Positions 15,065 to 26,136 of a stretch of 52,314 bases of DNA are shown here, piece after piece. Made by a program: the position numbers and the translations under genes. Origin of the DNA: an uncultured Bacteroidales bacterium. Its GTDB lineage: Bacteria > Bacteroidota > Bacteroidia > Bacteroidales > FEN-979. The notes under the pieces were generated by a model. The model was not told the DNA's origin and ran no database searches. It was given only the letters and a program-made list of their open reading frames with translations. Numbering within the stretch: position 1 is the stretch's first letter; every line of letters starts with the position of its first letter. The stretch is from positions 1-52,314 of the forward strand of contig CAILVF010000085.1 of the NCBI GenBank assembly GCA_903837605.1. Reading direction: 5' to 3'.

Positions 15065-18000
15065 TTGGCTTCAAAAAAAATCGAAAGAATTCGCTTCGGA
15101 ACAACCAAGATCCAGGCCGAATACCCTGATTTCCTCGATCTTCAAGTCAAGTCGTTCCAGGATTTCTTCCAGCTGGAGACAAACCCTGAAAACAGGGTTA
15201 ACGAGGGACTTTTCAAAGTCTTTTCAGAGAACTTCCCGATTTCTGATGCACGTAATAATTTCGTGCTGGAATTTCTCGATTATTTCATTGACCCTCCCCG
15301 TTACTCCATCGAAGAATGCATTGAGCGCGGACTTACATACAGCGTACCCCTGAAGGCAAAGCTGAAGCTGTATTGCACAGACCCGGAACATGAAGACTTT
15401 GAGACCATCATACAGGATGTATATCTTGGCATGATCCCTTATATGACACCAAGGGGCACTTTTATTGTTAATGGCGCCGAACGTGTTGTGGTTTCACAGT
15501 TGCACCGTTCACCGGGCGTGTTTTTCAGTACAAGCTACCATGCCAACGGCGTGCAGTTGTACTCGGCGAGGATCATCCCTTTCAAAGGCTCATGGATAGA
15601 GTTTACGACCGACATCAACAATGTGATGTACGCGTATATCGACCGCAAGAAAAAATTGCCGGTCACGACCCTGCTCCGGGCCATAGGGTATGAAACAGAC
15701 AAAGACATCCTGGAGATCTTCGGCCTTGCACAGGAAATCAAAGTGAGCCGTGCAGCGCTCAAACGTGTTGTAGGGTCAAAACTTGCAGCAAGAGTTGTAC
15801 GTGCCTGGATCGAGGACTTTGTTGATGAAGATACCGGTGAGGTTGTCTCCATCGAAAGAACCGAAGTGATCATCGAACGCGAAACGCTACTGGAAGATTC
15901 TCATATCAACCAGATACTCGACGCAGGGATCAAAACCATACTGGTTCACCGCGAAGAAGCCCAGTCGACCGACTACGCAATCATCTTCAATACCTTGCAA
16001 AAAGACCCTGCGAACTCCGAGAAAGAAGCCATGGAGTTTATCTACAGGCAGCTGCGTAATGCTGAACCTCCCGATGAGGAAACTGCCCGCGGGATCATCG
16101 AAAAGCTTTTCTTTTCCGATAAACGGTATGACCTCGGCGATGTAGGGCGATACAGGATCAACAGGAAACTGAACCTGTCAACCCCGATGGAAACCAAGGT
16201 GCTTACCAAGGAAGATATCATTTCAATTATTAAATACCTGATCGAACTGGTTAACTCCAAGGCTGAAGTCGATGATATCGACCACCTCAGCAACCGCCGT
16301 GTACGTACTGTGGGAGAACAGCTGTACAACCAGTTTGGAGTAGGTTTATCCAGGATGGCCCGTACCATCCGTGAACGTATGAACGTGCGTGACAACGAAG
16401 TGTTCACGCCTATGGACCTGATCAATGCCAAGACGCTGTCATCGGTCATTAATTCATTTTTCGGGACCAACCAGCTTTCGCAGTTTATGGACCAGACTAA
16501 CCCCTTGTCGGAGTTAACCCATAAACGCCGTATCTCTGCCCTGGGCCCCGGTGGTCTTTCACGCGAACGTGCAGGTTTTGAAGTACGCGACGTGCATTAT
16601 ACCCACTACGGACGCCTCTGTACCATCGAAACACCTGAAGGACCGAACATCGGTCTTATTTCCTCTCTTTGCGTCTATGCAAAGATCGACCGGCTTGGTT
16701 TCATTGAAACCCCTTATAAGAAAGTCGTTAACGGAAGGGTTCAGCTTGAAGAGGAACCTGTTTATCTTACAGCAGAAGAGGAAGAACATAAAATCATAGG
16801 CCAGGCGACTACCGAAATGGACGCCAAAGGCAATCTTAACGACGATAAGATCAAGGTTCGTTACCTTGCCGATTACCCTATAGTTGGAAAAGATAAAGTT
16901 GACCTTATCGATATTGCTCCCAACCAGATCGCTTCGATTGCAGCCTCGCTGATCCCCTTCCTGGAACATGACGATGCGAACCGTGCCCTGATGGGATCCA
17001 ACATGATGCGCCAGGCAGTGCCCCTGTTAACACCCGAAGCCCCCATTGTTGGTACCGGGATTGAAGACCTTGTTGCAAGGGATTCAAGGGTACTTATCAA
17101 TGCCGAAGGCGACGGCGTGGTTGAATACGTGGATGCCAACGAGATCATGATCCGCTATCACAGGAGTGAAAAGGAAAAACTTGTAAGCTTTGAGGATGAT
17201 ACCAAAACTTACCGGCTTACAAAGTTTATGCGTACCAACCAGAACACCTGCGTTAACCTGCGCCCCATCGTCCGCAAGGGTGATAAGGTCCAGAAAGGAC
17301 AGGTGCTTTGCGAAGGTTATGCTACCCGCGACGGCGAACTTGCGCTTGGAAGAAACCTCATGGTTGCGTTCATGCCCTGGAAAGGCTACAATTTTGAAGA
17401 TGCTATCGTAATCTCCGAAAAGGTTGTTTCCGAGGATATCTTTACTTCAATCCATATCGAAGAATTCACACTCGAGGTGAGGGATACCAAACGCGGGGTT
17501 GAAGAGCTCACCAACGATATCCCGAATGTAAGTACCGAAGCAACAAAAGACCTGGATGAGAACGGTCTTATCCGCATAGGAGCTGAAGTCAACGAGGGAG
17601 ACATCCTTATCGGGAAGATCACTCCTAAAGGTGAGAGCGATCCCACTCCTGAAGAAAAGCTTTTGCGAGCCATCTTCGGCGACAAAGCAGGTGATGTGAA
17701 AGATGCTTCCCTGAAAGCGCCCCCTTCTATGAAAGGCGTTGTCATTGAGAAGAAACTTTTCTCGAGGATCATCAAGGACAAGAAAGCCAAAACCAAGGAG
17801 AAGGATGAACTCAGGAAACTGGAGGATGAATTCCAGGTCGATATCAATAAGCTGAAAGCAAAACTGGTTGAAAAACTCGGAGCCCTGGTTAACAATAAAG
17901 TCTCCCAGGGAGTGATGAACCAGTTCAAACAGGAAATTGTTCCTAAAGGCGCCAAATTCACTGCAGGCATCCTTATGGAAATCGATTATATGACGGTCAA

Positions 18001-18871
18001 TCCCAACAAATGGACGACCGACAAGGATAAAAATGACCTGGTCAAGTCACTGATCAACAATTATATCATCAAGTACAAGGAAGTCCTTGGAGTAAGCAAC
18101 CGTAAGAAATTCGTTGCTGTGGTCGGGGATGACCTTCCTGCCGGGATTGTTCAGATGGCAAAGGTTTATATTGCCAAGAAGCGCAAGCTTAAGGTAGGGG
18201 ATAAGATGGCAGGGCGCCATGGGAACAAGGGTATCGTTGCAAGGATTCAAAGGGCCGAAGACATGCCATTCCTTGAAGACGGGACCCCGGTTGACATCGT
18301 TCTCAATCCTCTTGGCGTACCTTCACGTATGAACCTCGGGCAGATCTATGAGACCATACTCGGCTGGGCAGGAAACAAACTTAACCAGCGTTTCACAACT
18401 CCTATTTTTGACGGAGCCCACATCGATGAGATCAATGCGTATCTCGAGAAGGCAGGGCTGCCCAGGAACGGGAAGGTATGGCTCCATGACGGTTTGTCGG
18501 GTGAACCATTCGATCAGCCTACGACTGTTGGGTTTATCTATATGATGAAGCTTCATCATATGGTGGATGATAAAATGCATGCCCGTTCCATCGGACCGTA
18601 TTCCTTAATTACCCAGCAACCCCTGGGCGGTAAGGCACAGTTTGGCGGTCAGCGTTTTGGTGAAATGGAAGTATGGGCCCTCGAAGCATTCGGGGCAGCC
18701 AACATCCTGCTTGAGATACTGACTGTTAAGTCCGACGACGTTGTTGGCCGTGCAAAGGCTTATGAATCTATCGTCAAGGGCGAAAGCATGCCGGTACCGG
18801 GCGTTCCCGAATCCTTCAACGTGCTTGTGCATGAATTACGCGGCCTCGGGCTGAATATTACAACAGATTAA
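15065..18871 (+). CDS. rpoB: DNA-directed RNA polymerase beta subunit
   Basis: 1268 residues, normal for Bacteroidota. Visible landmarks include HRSPGVFF near the first quarter, the rifampicin-region stretch [20 protein letters not shown] then [13 protein letters not shown] at about 464-496, [12 protein letters not shown] near 1045, and the C-terminal [19 protein letters not shown]. The start is TTG at 15065: an in-frame TAA at 15056-15058 excludes anything earlier and no ATG lies between it and the conserved start ([12 protein letters not shown]). It is in an operon with rplL upstream and rpoC downstream (26 bases between stop and chosen start). Confidence 0.97.
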   Translation: MASKKIERIRFGTTKIQAEYPDFLDLQVKSFQDFFQLETNPENRVNEGLFKVFSENFPISDARNNFVLEFLDYFIDPPRYSIEECIERGLTYSVPLKAKLKLYCTDPEHEDFETIIQDVYLGMIPYMTPRGTFIVNGAERVVVSQLHRSPGVFFSTSYHANGVQLYSARIIPFKGSWIEFTTDINNVMYAYIDRKKKLPVTTLLRAIGYETDKDILEIFGLAQEIKVSRAALKRVVGSKLAARVVRAWIEDFVDEDTGEVVSIERTEVIIERETLLEDSHINQILDAGIKTILVHREEAQSTDYAIIFNTLQKDPANSEKEAMEFIYRQLRNAEPPDEETARGIIEKLFFSDKRYDLGDVGRYRINRKLNLSTPMETKVLTKEDIISIIKYLIELVNSKAEVDDIDHLSNRRVRTVGEQLYNQFGVGLSRMARTIRERMNVRDNEVFTPMDLINAKTLSSVINSFFGTNQLSQFMDQTNPLSELTHKRRISALGPGGLSRERAGFEVRDVHYTHYGRLCTIETPEGPNIGLISSLCVYAKIDRLGFIETPYKKVVNGRVQLEEEPVYLTAEEEEHKIIGQATTEMDAKGNLNDDKIKVRYLADYPIVGKDKVDLIDIAPNQIASIAASLIPFLEHDDANRALMGSNMMRQAVPLLTPEAPIVGTGIEDLVARDSRVLINAEGDGVVEYVDANEIMIRYHRSEKEKLVSFEDDTKTYRLTKFMRTNQNTCVNLRPIVRKGDKVQKGQVLCEGYATRDGELALGRNLMVAFMPWKGYNFEDAIVISEKVVSEDIFTSIHIEEFTLEVRDTKRGVEELTNDIPNVSTEATKDLDENGLIRIGAEVNEGDILIGKITPKGESDPTPEEKLLRAIFGDKAGDVKDASLKAPPSMKGVVIEKKLFSRIIKDKKAKTKEKDELRKLEDEFQVDINKLKAKLVEKLGALVNNKVSQGVMNQFKQEIVPKGAKFTAGILMEIDYMTVNPNKWTTDKDKNDLVKSLINNYIIKYKEVLGVSNRKKFVAVVGDDLPAGIVQMAKVYIAKKRKLKVGDKMAGRHGNKGIVARIQRAEDMPFLEDGTPVDIVLNPLGVPSRMNLGQIYETILGWAGNKLNQRFTTPIFDGAHIDEINAYLEKAGLPRNGKVWLHDGLSGEPFDQPTTVGFIYMMKLHHMVDDKMHARSIGPYSLITQQPLGGKAQFGGQRFGEMEVWALEAFGAANILLEILTVKSDDVVGRAKAYESIVKGESMPVPGVPESFNVLVHELRGLGLNITTD

Positions 18872-18897
18872 TTCAACATTTGTCAATCAGCAAAACT

Positions 18898-21800
18898 ATG
18901 GCATATAAAAAAGAAGGTCCAATAAACAGCGCTTATTCCAAGATCACTGTTAGCCTGGCTTCTCCCGAGAAAATCCTGGAGATGTCAAGCGGCGAAGTGC
19001 TGAAACCTGAGACCATCAATTACAGGACCTACAAACCCGAGAGGGATGGTTTGTTCTGTGAACGGATCTTTGGCCCTGTAAAAGACTGGGAATGCCACTG
19101 CGGAAAATACAAAAGGATACGTTACAAAGGTATCGTTTGCGACCGTTGTGGAGTTGAAGTGACCGAAAAGAAAGTCCGCCGTGAGCGCATGGGACACATA
19201 CAGCTTGTCGTCCCCGTAGCCCATATCTGGTTTTTCCGTTCATTGCCAAACAAAATAGGATCCCTTCTCGGCCTTCCGACCAAGAAGCTGGAATCCATCA
19301 TTTATTATGAAAAATATGTCGTCATCCAGCCGGGTATAAAAGCCCAGGATGGTTTGAATTACCTGGATTTCCTTTCCGAAGAAGAATATTTCGATATCAT
19401 TGAAAAGCTTCCGCAGGAAAACCAGTACCTGGATGAAAGCGATCCGAATAAATTTATTGCCAAGATGGGAGCCGAGGCATTGTACGAACTCCTTTCCAGG
19501 ATAGACCTGGACAAGGAATCTTACGATCTGCGCCATAAGGCAAACACCGAAACCTCCCAGCAAAGAAAAGCCGAAGCCCTGAAGAGGCTGCAGGTTTTTG
19601 AATCCTTCAGGGATGCCCAGAAGCGTATGGACAACCGTCCCGAGTGGATGATCGTGAAAGTGGTTCCCGTGATCCCTCCCGAGCTCAGGCCTCTCGTGCC
19701 TCTTGATGGCGGACGTTTTGCCACTTCCGACCTGAACGACCTTTACCGCAGGGTGATCATCCGTAATAACCGTTTGAAAAGGCTTATTGAGATCAAGGCC
19801 CCGGATGTCATTCTCCGTAATGAGAAACGTATGCTCCAGGAGGCTGTTGATTCATTGTTCGACAACTCCCGTAAAGCCAGCGCCGTAAAGACTGAATCGA
19901 ACAGGGCACTGAAATCCCTTTCCGACAGCCTGAAAGGTAAGCAGGGCCGTTTCCGCCAGAACCTTCTTGGTAAACGTGTCGACTATTCCGGCCGTTCGGT
20001 CATCGTGGTTGGCCCCGAACTGAGGCTTAACGAATGCGGTCTGCCGAAAGAAATGGCATCTGAACTTTACAAACCCTTCATCATCCGCAAGATGCTTGAA
20101 CGCGGAATTGTAAAGACCGTGAAATCAGCCAAAAAAATCGTTGACCGCAAGGATCCCGTTGTATGGGACATCCTCGAAAATATTATGAAGGGCCATCCTG
20201 TCATGCTGAACCGTGCTCCAACACTGCACCGTTTGGGCATCCAGGCATTCCAGCCCAAACTCATCGAAGGCAAGGCCATTCAGCTTCACCCCCTCGTATG
20301 TACGGCGTTCAATGCCGACTTCGACGGTGACCAGATGGCTGTGCATGTGCCGCTTGGCAATGCTGCCATTCTTGAAGCACAGCTGCTCATGCTGGCTTCC
20401 CACAATATCCTGAACCCTGCTAACGGAGCGCCTATCACCGTTCCTTCCCAGGACATGGTTCTTGGTCTTTATTACATGACCAAGGCCCGTAAGACCGACG
20501 CCGACAAGAAGATCAGGGGCGAAGGCATGACGTTTTATTCCCCCGAAGAGGTTATCATCGCCTTTAACGAGAAAAGGGTCGACCTCCACGCTATCATCAA
20601 GGTTCGCATGAACCTGCTCGAAGATGGCAAGGAAGTCAGCACTATGATGGAAACCACCGTGGGCCGCGTGATCTTCAACCAGGTCGTTCCCAGGGAATAT
20701 GGTTACATCAACCAGTTGCTGACCAAGAAATCCCTTCGCGACATTATCGGCGCCATCCTTAAAAAGACAGGCACCGCCAAAACCGCCAAGTTCCTCGACG
20801 ATATCAAGGACCTGGGGTACAGCATGGCTTTCAAGGGCGGACTTTCGTTCAACCTTGACGACGTGATCGTTCCCCAGATCAAGGAAACGCTTGTAGGCAA
20901 CGCATCGGCAGAAGTTGACGAGGTAGTGAACAACTACAACATGGGCTTTATTACCAATAATGAACGTTACAACCAGATCATCGACATCTGGACCCATACC
21001 AATTCGCAGCTTACCGTTTCACTGATGAACCAGCTGTCGAAAGACAAGCAGGGATTCAATCCGGTATATATGATGCTTGACTCCGGCGCCCGTGGTTCCA
21101 AGGAACAGATCCGCCAGCTTTCAGGTATGCGTGGTCTTATGGCCAAACCCCAGAAATCAGGGGCCAGCGGTGGCGAGATCATCGAAAACCCTATCCTTTC
21201 CAACTTTAAGGAAGGCCTTTCGGTTCTCGAGTACTTCATTTCAACCCACGGTGCACGTAAAGGTCTTGCCGATACAGCTCTTAAGACAGCTGATGCCGGG
21301 TACCTTACCCGCCGGTTGGTTGACGTTTCACAGGATGTGATCATTTCCGAGGAAGACTGCGGAACACTTCGCGGTCTTACCATCACGGCCCTCAAGAAAG
21401 CCGAGGAAGTCGTGGAATCCCTGTATGACAGGATCCTCGGCCGCGTTGCACTGCACGACGTATATCATCCGCAGACAGGAAAAATCATTATTGCGGCAGG
21501 TCAGGAGATCACCGAGGAGATCGCAACGGTTATTGATGATTCCCCCGTGGAAGGTGTTGAGATCCGTTCGGTATTGACCTGCGAATCAAAGAAGGGCGTT
21601 TGCGCCAGGTGTTACGGACGAAACCTTGCAACAGGCCGCCTTGTTGAAAAAGGCGAGGCTGTGGGAGTAATCGCCGCCCAGTCTATCGGGGAGCCCGGAA
21701 CCCAGCTTACCCTGCGTACATTCCACGTCGGTGGTGTTGCTGGTGTGAATATCGCCAGCGCTTCGAGAATTGAAGCCAAGTATGACGGCGTTCTTGAGAT

Positions 21801-23184
21801 CGAGGAGTTGCGTTCTATCAACTACCAGACCGAAGCCGGTGAAAAATATGAAATTGTTATCGGGCGTTCGGCTGAAATGCGTATTGTTGACAAGAATACA
21901 CGTATCGCCCTCACTTCGGCACATATACCTTACGGTGCAAAGCTTTATTTCCGCGACGGTGTGGAAGTGAAGAAAGGCAACCTGATCAGCGACTGGGATC
22001 CCTACAATGCGGTAATCCTTTCAGAAGTCGCCGGAAAGGTCAGCTTTGAGAACATTCTTGAAGGTGTCACTTTCCGCGTTGAATCCGACGAGCAGACCGG
22101 GTACCACGAAAAAGTCATTATTGAATCACGCCAGAAGGGAAAGAACCCTGCTATCAATATCCTCGATTCCACCAAGGAGATCATCAAGATCTACGATATC
22201 CCTGTTGGAGCCCATATCATTATTGAAAACGGTGCGAAGATAAAAGCCGGGGAGATCCTTGTCAAGATACCCCGCGCCATTGGTAAAGCAGGTGACATCA
22301 CCGGGGGTCTCCCCAGGGTTACCGAGCTGTTTGAAGCAAGAAACCCGTCGGATCCCGCAGTGGTTTCCGAAATCGACGGTGTTGTGTCTTTTGCAAAGAA
22401 ACTCAAGAGGGGCAACCGTGAGGTTATCATCACTTCCAAAACGAATGAAGAAAAACGTTACCTGATACCGACTTCCAAGCAGATCCTCGCCCAGGAGAAC
22501 GACTACGTAAAGGCAGGTATTCCCCTGTCGGACGGAGCGCTTACACCCAGCGACATCCTTGCTATCAAAGGCCCGATGAAAGTGCAGGAGTATATCGTTA
22601 ATGAGATCCAGGAGGTATACCGTCTCCAGGGTGTGAAGATCAACGATAAGCATTTTGAGACTATCGTCAGGCAGATGATGCGTAAGGTCGAAGTGGAAGA
22701 TCCGGGCGACAGCCGTTTCCTTGAAGGAGAACTTGCCAACAAGATCGATTTCCAGGATGAGAATGACTGGATCTATGCAAAGAAAGTCGTTGAAGACCCG
22801 GGTGATTCGATTATTTTCAAGTCGGGTCAGATCATCAGCGCCCGTAAGCTCCGCGATGAGAATTCAATGCTGAAACGTAAAGACAAGAAACTGGTCGAGG
22901 CCCGCGACGCAAAACCGGCCACGGCACGCCAGGTTCTCCAGGGCATTACCAGGGCTTCGTTGCAAACCCGCAGCTGGCTCTCGGCAGCTTCCTTCCAGGA
23001 AACCACCAAGGTGCTTACCCAGGCAGCAATTAATGCCCGTGAAGACGACCTCGCTGGCCTTAAGGAAAACGTAATCGTAGGGCATCTGATCCCTGCCGGC
23101 ACCGGGCTCCGTGAATACGAAAGCCTCATCGTTGGCAGCAAGGAAGAATACGAAGCATTAATGGCATCCAAAGAAGAAGATTAA
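18898..23184 (+). CDS. rpoC: DNA-directed RNA polymerase beta' subunit
   Basis: 1428 residues from ATG 18898 ([13 protein letters not shown]); a TTG six codons earlier is possible. The N-terminal zinc finger [20 protein letters not shown] is at about 66-85, the catalytic NADFDGD binds the active-site magnesium at 472-478, and the second zinc-binding set [15 protein letters not shown] is in the C-terminal half. The trigger-loop region includes [19 protein letters not shown]. Complete. The stop is one base before the DUF3467 gene, so the two are translated from one message. Confidence 0.97.
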   Translation: MAYKKEGPINSAYSKITVSLASPEKILEMSSGEVLKPETINYRTYKPERDGLFCERIFGPVKDWECHCGKYKRIRYKGIVCDRCGVEVTEKKVRRERMGHIQLVVPVAHIWFFRSLPNKIGSLLGLPTKKLESIIYYEKYVVIQPGIKAQDGLNYLDFLSEEEYFDIIEKLPQENQYLDESDPNKFIAKMGAEALYELLSRIDLDKESYDLRHKANTETSQQRKAEALKRLQVFESFRDAQKRMDNRPEWMIVKVVPVIPPELRPLVPLDGGRFATSDLNDLYRRVIIRNNRLKRLIEIKAPDVILRNEKRMLQEAVDSLFDNSRKASAVKTESNRALKSLSDSLKGKQGRFRQNLLGKRVDYSGRSVIVVGPELRLNECGLPKEMASELYKPFIIRKMLERGIVKTVKSAKKIVDRKDPVVWDILENIMKGHPVMLNRAPTLHRLGIQAFQPKLIEGKAIQLHPLVCTAFNADFDGDQMAVHVPLGNAAILEAQLLMLASHNILNPANGAPITVPSQDMVLGLYYMTKARKTDADKKIRGEGMTFYSPEEVIIAFNEKRVDLHAIIKVRMNLLEDGKEVSTMMETTVGRVIFNQVVPREYGYINQLLTKKSLRDIIGAILKKTGTAKTAKFLDDIKDLGYSMAFKGGLSFNLDDVIVPQIKETLVGNASAEVDEVVNNYNMGFITNNERYNQIIDIWTHTNSQLTVSLMNQLSKDKQGFNPVYMMLDSGARGSKEQIRQLSGMRGLMAKPQKSGASGGEIIENPILSNFKEGLSVLEYFISTHGARKGLADTALKTADAGYLTRRLVDVSQDVIISEEDCGTLRGLTITALKKAEEVVESLYDRILGRVALHDVYHPQTGKIIIAAGQEITEEIATVIDDSPVEGVEIRSVLTCESKKGVCARCYGRNLATGRLVEKGEAVGVIAAQSIGEPGTQLTLRTFHVGGVAGVNIASASRIEAKYDGVLEIEELRSINYQTEAGEKYEIVIGRSAEMRIVDKNTRIALTSAHIPYGAKLYFRDGVEVKKGNLISDWDPYNAVILSEVAGKVSFENILEGVTFRVESDEQTGYHEKVIIESRQKGKNPAINILDSTKEIIKIYDIPVGAHIIIENGAKIKAGEILVKIPRAIGKAGDITGGLPRVTELFEARNPSDPAVVSEIDGVVSFAKKLKRGNREVIITSKTNEEKRYLIPTSKQILAQENDYVKAGIPLSDGALTPSDILAIKGPMKVQEYIVNEIQEVYRLQGVKINDKHFETIVRQMMRKVEVEDPGDSRFLEGELANKIDFQDENDWIYAKKVVEDPGDSIIFKSGQIISARKLRDENSMLKRKDKKLVEARDAKPATARQVLQGITRASLQTRSWLSAASFQETTKVLTQAAINAREDDLAGLKENVIVGHLIPAGTGLREYESLIVGSKEEYEALMASKEED

Positions 23185-23185
23185 T

Positions 23186-23494
23186 ATGCAGGATATAAAA
23201 AACCCAGGTAACCAGATCAATATCGAAATATCGGATGAAGTGGGAGAAGGAATTTATTCAAACCTTGCCATTATCACTCATTCCCCGGCTGAATTCATCA
23301 TTGATTTTGTCAAGATGATGCCGGGTGTGCCAAAGGCCAAGGTCAAGTCAAGGATCATCCTGACTCCCCAGCACGCAAAACGCCTGTATAAGGCTCTGAA
23401 GGAGAATGTCTCCAAGTATGAGGCGACCCATGGTGATATCCGTGATTCGGAAGGGGAGATCCCTTTCAATATGGGTATGCCGGGCCAGGCCTGA
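23186..23494 (+). CDS. DUF3467 protein encoded directly after rpoC
   Basis: 102 residues matching the DUF3467 family: QINIEISDEVGEGIYSNLAI, then FVKMMPGVPKAKVKSRIILTP and a C-terminal helix with AKRLYKALKENVSKYE. The function is not known. It begins one base after the rpoC stop and ends the whole rpl-rpo operon at a strong terminator, so it is made along with RNA polymerase. The compact beta-rich form with a C-terminal helix would suit a polymerase- or ribosome-associated protein, but this is inference from position only. Confidence 0.85.
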   Translation: MQDIKNPGNQINIEISDEVGEGIYSNLAIITHSPAEFIIDFVKMMPGVPKAKVKSRIILTPQHAKRLYKALKENVSKYEATHGDIRDSEGEIPFNMGMPGQA

Positions 23495-23520
23495 TCAGCA
23501 CATATTTCAGAAAACAACCG

Positions 23521-23555
23521 AAGAAGGCATCCCGAAAGGCTGCCTTCTTTTTTTT
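23521..23555 (+). terminator. Terminator of the rplL-rpoBC-DUF3467 operon
   Basis: AAGAAGGCA (23521-23529) pairs with TGCCTTCTT (23541-23549), followed by a T-run to 23555. Classic intrinsic terminator 27 bases past the DUF3467 stop. Confidence 0.9.
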
Positions 23556-23695
23556 CAGGATGCCTGTAAACAGGAGCCATGAAAACATCCGGGGCTGTTT
23601 TTAATCTCTCCCGGTCAATTCCCCCCAGGCTTGCTGCGGAATTTGGGGACCGGGCTTGCCCCGGGGTTTATACTATTTAATTGCTGTGAAAAAGA

Positions 23696-23725
23696 TTGGA
23701 AAAAAAAGTATTGCTCTATATTTGC
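23696..23725 (+). promoter_or_regulatory. Promoter of the DUF2520-KdsC-UbiA operon
   Basis: TTG (23696-23698), 18 bases, TATATTTGC (23717-23725). Transcription should begin near 23731, which decides the start of the next gene. The stretch just upstream (23610-23670) is GC-rich with CCGGG/CCCGG hairpins of unknown meaning. Confidence 0.75.
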
Positions 23726-23747
23726 ATTGGAAATTTCAGATCTAAGA

Positions 23748-24548
23748 GTGCCTGAACGTCAGAAGATACAGAATGTAGTGATCATTGGTGCCGGCAACCT
23801 GGCAACCCATCTCGCTCTTGCCTTGCACCGCAAAGGGATTAACGTCATCCAGGTGCTGAACAGGTCGCGCCAGTCGGGCGAAAGGCTTGCACGCCGTGTG
23901 AAAGCCGGGTTTAATAATGATTTCAGGGCTGCCGATTTCAGGGCCGACCTTTTTATTCTCGCTGTGAGCGATTCGGCCATAGGGGAAGTAGCCAGGAGCC
24001 TTCATCTTAAAGACCAGCTTCTTGTCCATACTTCAGGATCCGTTGACCTGGCCGCGCTTTCGGGGGCCTCGTCGAACACAGGAGTGTTTTATCCGCTTCA
24101 GACTTTTTCGAAAGAGAAACGGATTAACTTCAGCAACATCCCGGTTTGTGTCGAGGCGAATACTAAGGAAAATGAAGAGAAACTGATCCAGGTTGCCAGG
24201 CTGATCAGCAAAAAGACTCAAATGCTGAACAGCGATCAACGCAAAGTTCTGCATATGACGGCTGTTTTTGCAGGCAATTTCTCCAGTTTCATGTATACTA
24301 TTGCAGAAGACCTGCTGAAGAAGCATGATATTCCCTTTAACCTCCTGAAGCCTTTGATACAACAAACTGCCGCAACGGCAAGGCATGAGGATGTTTTCAG
24401 CAGGCAAACCGGGCCAGCTGTCAGGGGTGATACGAGGATTATGGAGGAACACCTTGAAATGCTTGCAAAGCATGGGGTTTACATGGAGATTTATGACCTT
24501 ATCAGCAAAAGTATTATTAAACATAAAAACAGAAATGACGAACTATAA
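23748..24548 (+). CDS. Rossmann-fold NADP-binding protein with DUF2520 domain
   Basis: 267 residues from GTG 23748. A longer open frame starting at 23631 would begin upstream of the promoter, so the shorter start is preferred. NVVIIGAGNLATHLALAL at about 8-25 is the dinucleotide-binding GxGxxA loop of the F420/NADP-oxidoreductase-like fold; FILAVSDSAIGEVARSL follows; the C-terminal half (about 125-260) is the helical DUF2520 domain with VFAGNFSSFMYTIAEDLL. The family resembles pyrroline-carboxylate or ketopantoate reductases but the substrate is unknown. It overlaps the next gene by 14 bases. Confidence 0.85.
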   Translation: MPERQKIQNVVIIGAGNLATHLALALHRKGINVIQVLNRSRQSGERLARRVKAGFNNDFRAADFRADLFILAVSDSAIGEVARSLHLKDQLLVHTSGSVDLAALSGASSNTGVFYPLQTFSKEKRINFSNIPVCVEANTKENEEKLIQVARLISKKTQMLNSDQRKVLHMTAVFAGNFSSFMYTIAEDLLKKHDIPFNLLKPLIQQTAATARHEDVFSRQTGPAVRGDTRIMEEHLEMLAKHGVYMEIYDLISKSIIKHKNRNDEL

Positions 24549-25062
24549 GGAATTACTCAGGCATATCACCACGTTTATTTTCGATTATGACGGTGTGCTC
24601 ACCGATGGCATGGTGATAATGACCAGCCAGGGTGAAGGACACAGGATATCCAGCGTAAAAGACGGGTACGCGATACAACTTGCCGTGAAGAAAGGCTATC
24701 ATGTTGCAGTTATCTCCGGGGCCGTTTCCAAGTCTTTGGAGCACAGGATGAAGGCCCTGAATGTTAAGGATGTTTTTATGGGAGTTGAAAATAAAATTGA
24801 ATGTTTTCATAATTATATGGCTTCCCTGAATATTAGACCGGAACAGGTCCTGTATATGGGTGACGACATCCCCGATTATGAAGTAATGATTGAAGCCGGT
24901 GTGGCGACATGCCCTGCCGATGCTGCCGAGGAGATCCGTAAGATCGCAAAGTATATTTCGCATTGCAACGGGGGTAAAGGTTGTGCAAGGGATGTTATTG
25001 AACAGGTTATGAAGGTTCAGGGGAAATGGATGGACGGAGATGTTGAAATGGTGAGGTGGTGA
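24535..25062 (+). CDS. kdsC: KdsC-like HAD phosphatase
   Basis: 175 residues of the HAD IIIA phosphatases. FDYDGVLTDG (about 15-24) holds the nucleophile and acid/base Asp pair, ISGAVSKSLEHR is motif II, K in GVENKIE motif III, and MGDDIPDYEVM motif IV with CPADA after it. These fit KDO-8-phosphate phosphatase, which yields KDO for the lipopolysaccharide core. A related N-acylneuraminate cytidylyltransferase-linked phosphatase is the main alternative. The start ATG 24535 overlaps the DUF2520 gene. The stop codon is the first unit of the heptanucleotide repeat that follows. lpxB further down the run supports an envelope role. Confidence 0.82.
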   Translation: MTNYKELLRHITTFIFDYDGVLTDGMVIMTSQGEGHRISSVKDGYAIQLAVKKGYHVAVISGAVSKSLEHRMKALNVKDVFMGVENKIECFHNYMASLNIRPEQVLYMGDDIPDYEVMIEAGVATCPADAAEEIRKIAKYISHCNGGKGCARDVIEQVMKVQGKWMDGDVEMVRW

Positions 25063-25130
25063 ACAGGGAACAGGGAACAGGGAACAGGGAACAGGGAGCA
25101 GGGAGCAGGGAGCAGGGAACAGGGAACAGG
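25061..25130. repeat. Heptanucleotide tandem repeat (GAACAGG)10
   Basis: Ten head-to-tail 7-base units: five GAACAGG, three GAGCAGG, two GAACAGG. The first unit begins within the TGA stop of the KdsC-like gene. After it comes ATCACCAGTCAC (25136-25147), a 12-mer also found in a degenerate heptad tract at 42849-42860. The array can vary in copy number by slippage, changing the spacing between the two genes. Confidence 0.95.
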
Positions 25131-25160
25131 GAATAATCACCAGTCACAAACCAGGATACT

Positions 25161-26135
25161 ATGCAAAACCAGAATATGTCATTTTTCAGCAAACTTGGAA
25201 AGTTCGCAGGCTTCATCCGGCTTCCCAACCTGCTTATCATCATACTTACCCAGTTCCTCCTGAGGTACTGCCTTTTTTCTCCTTTTTTATATAACGGGGA
25301 TACTGAAGTCATGAGCTCAATTCTTGATTTTTCCCTGCTTTGCCTTGCGACCCTTCTTATCACCTCCGGCGGTTATATGATCAACGATTATTTTGATATC
25401 AGGATAGATGAAATCAACAAGCCTGCCCAACTGGTAGTCGGTAAGCTTATTCCCGGAAGGACCGCGATCAAATGGCATATACTTCTTACGGGATTGGGGA
25501 GCCTCATCGGGTTTTACCTGGCTTATAAGGTCAGGTTGTTAAGTTTTGGGCTTATCTTCCCGGCAGTAGGTTTGCTGTTATGGTTCTATTCTGCAAAATA
25601 TAAACGGCTGCTGTTCTGGGGTAATTTTATTGTTGCCCTGCTATCGGCCCTGGTTGTGCTTATCGTGTATTTGTTTGAATTTTTCTGGCTGAGGCTGCAT
25701 CCCGATTTCTTCGCCGACCTGGTCCCCGACCTTTTCTGGGTTGGCAAATTATTCCTGGCCTATGCCATGTTTGCTTTTCTTGTCACATTTTACAGGGAGA
25801 TCATAAAGGATATGGAAGATGTAAAAGGCGATGCGAAAGTCGGCTGCCGTACAATCCCTATCGTATTCGGTATAACCACAAGCCGCTGGATAGTGACAGC
25901 CCTCGTTGTGCTGACAATAATTCTCCTGCTTGCCGGCCTTCTGGTGGTTTACCACCTGGCAATAATGAGTGTGTTCTGGTACCTGGTACTGACCACACTT
26001 TCCCCAATGATTTACCTGGTTTACAGGGTATTCATTTCAAACACGCCTGAGGAATACCATATCATGAGCAACATTTGCAAAATCATCATGGTAGCCGGGG
26101 TTTTATCCATGCAACTAATAGCAATCAGCAGATAA
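25161..26135 (+). CDS. UbiA-family prenyltransferase
   Basis: 324 residues, integral membrane protein with about eight to nine helices. The two Asp-rich motifs that bind prenyl diphosphate through magnesium are NDYFDIRID at about 75-83 and KDMEDVKGD at about 217-225. The family joins isoprenoid chains to quinone, haem or glycerol-phosphate acceptors. In this phylum similar genes outside menaquinone operons are often named geranylgeranylglycerol-phosphate geranylgeranyltransferase, an ether-lipid enzyme, but the acceptor cannot be shown here. ATG 25161 is used; ATG 25176 is possible. It lies between KdsC-like and maf genes in one direction. Confidence 0.85.
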   Translation: MQNQNMSFFSKLGKFAGFIRLPNLLIIILTQFLLRYCLFSPFLYNGDTEVMSSILDFSLLCLATLLITSGGYMINDYFDIRIDEINKPAQLVVGKLIPGRTAIKWHILLTGLGSLIGFYLAYKVRLLSFGLIFPAVGLLLWFYSAKYKRLLFWGNFIVALLSALVVLIVYLFEFFWLRLHPDFFADLVPDLFWVGKLFLAYAMFAFLVTFYREIIKDMEDVKGDAKVGCRTIPIVFGITTSRWIVTALVVLTIILLLAGLLVVYHLAIMSVFWYLVLTTLSPMIYLVYRVFISNTPEEYHIMSNICKIIMVAGVLSMQLIAISR

Positions 26136-26136
26136 T

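Noticed and set aside
20125..20997. Long open frame of 290 codons antisense to rpoC
   Set aside because: It lies wholly inside a highly conserved gene, its protein has no recognisable family, and such shadows are common opposite codon-biased genes.
23631..23747. N-terminal extension of the DUF2520 gene
   Set aside because: It overlaps a good promoter and lies outside the conserved Rossmann start.
25061..25130. Heptad array considered as a CRISPR array
   Set aside because: Units are contiguous 7-mers without spacers, and no cas genes are seen.
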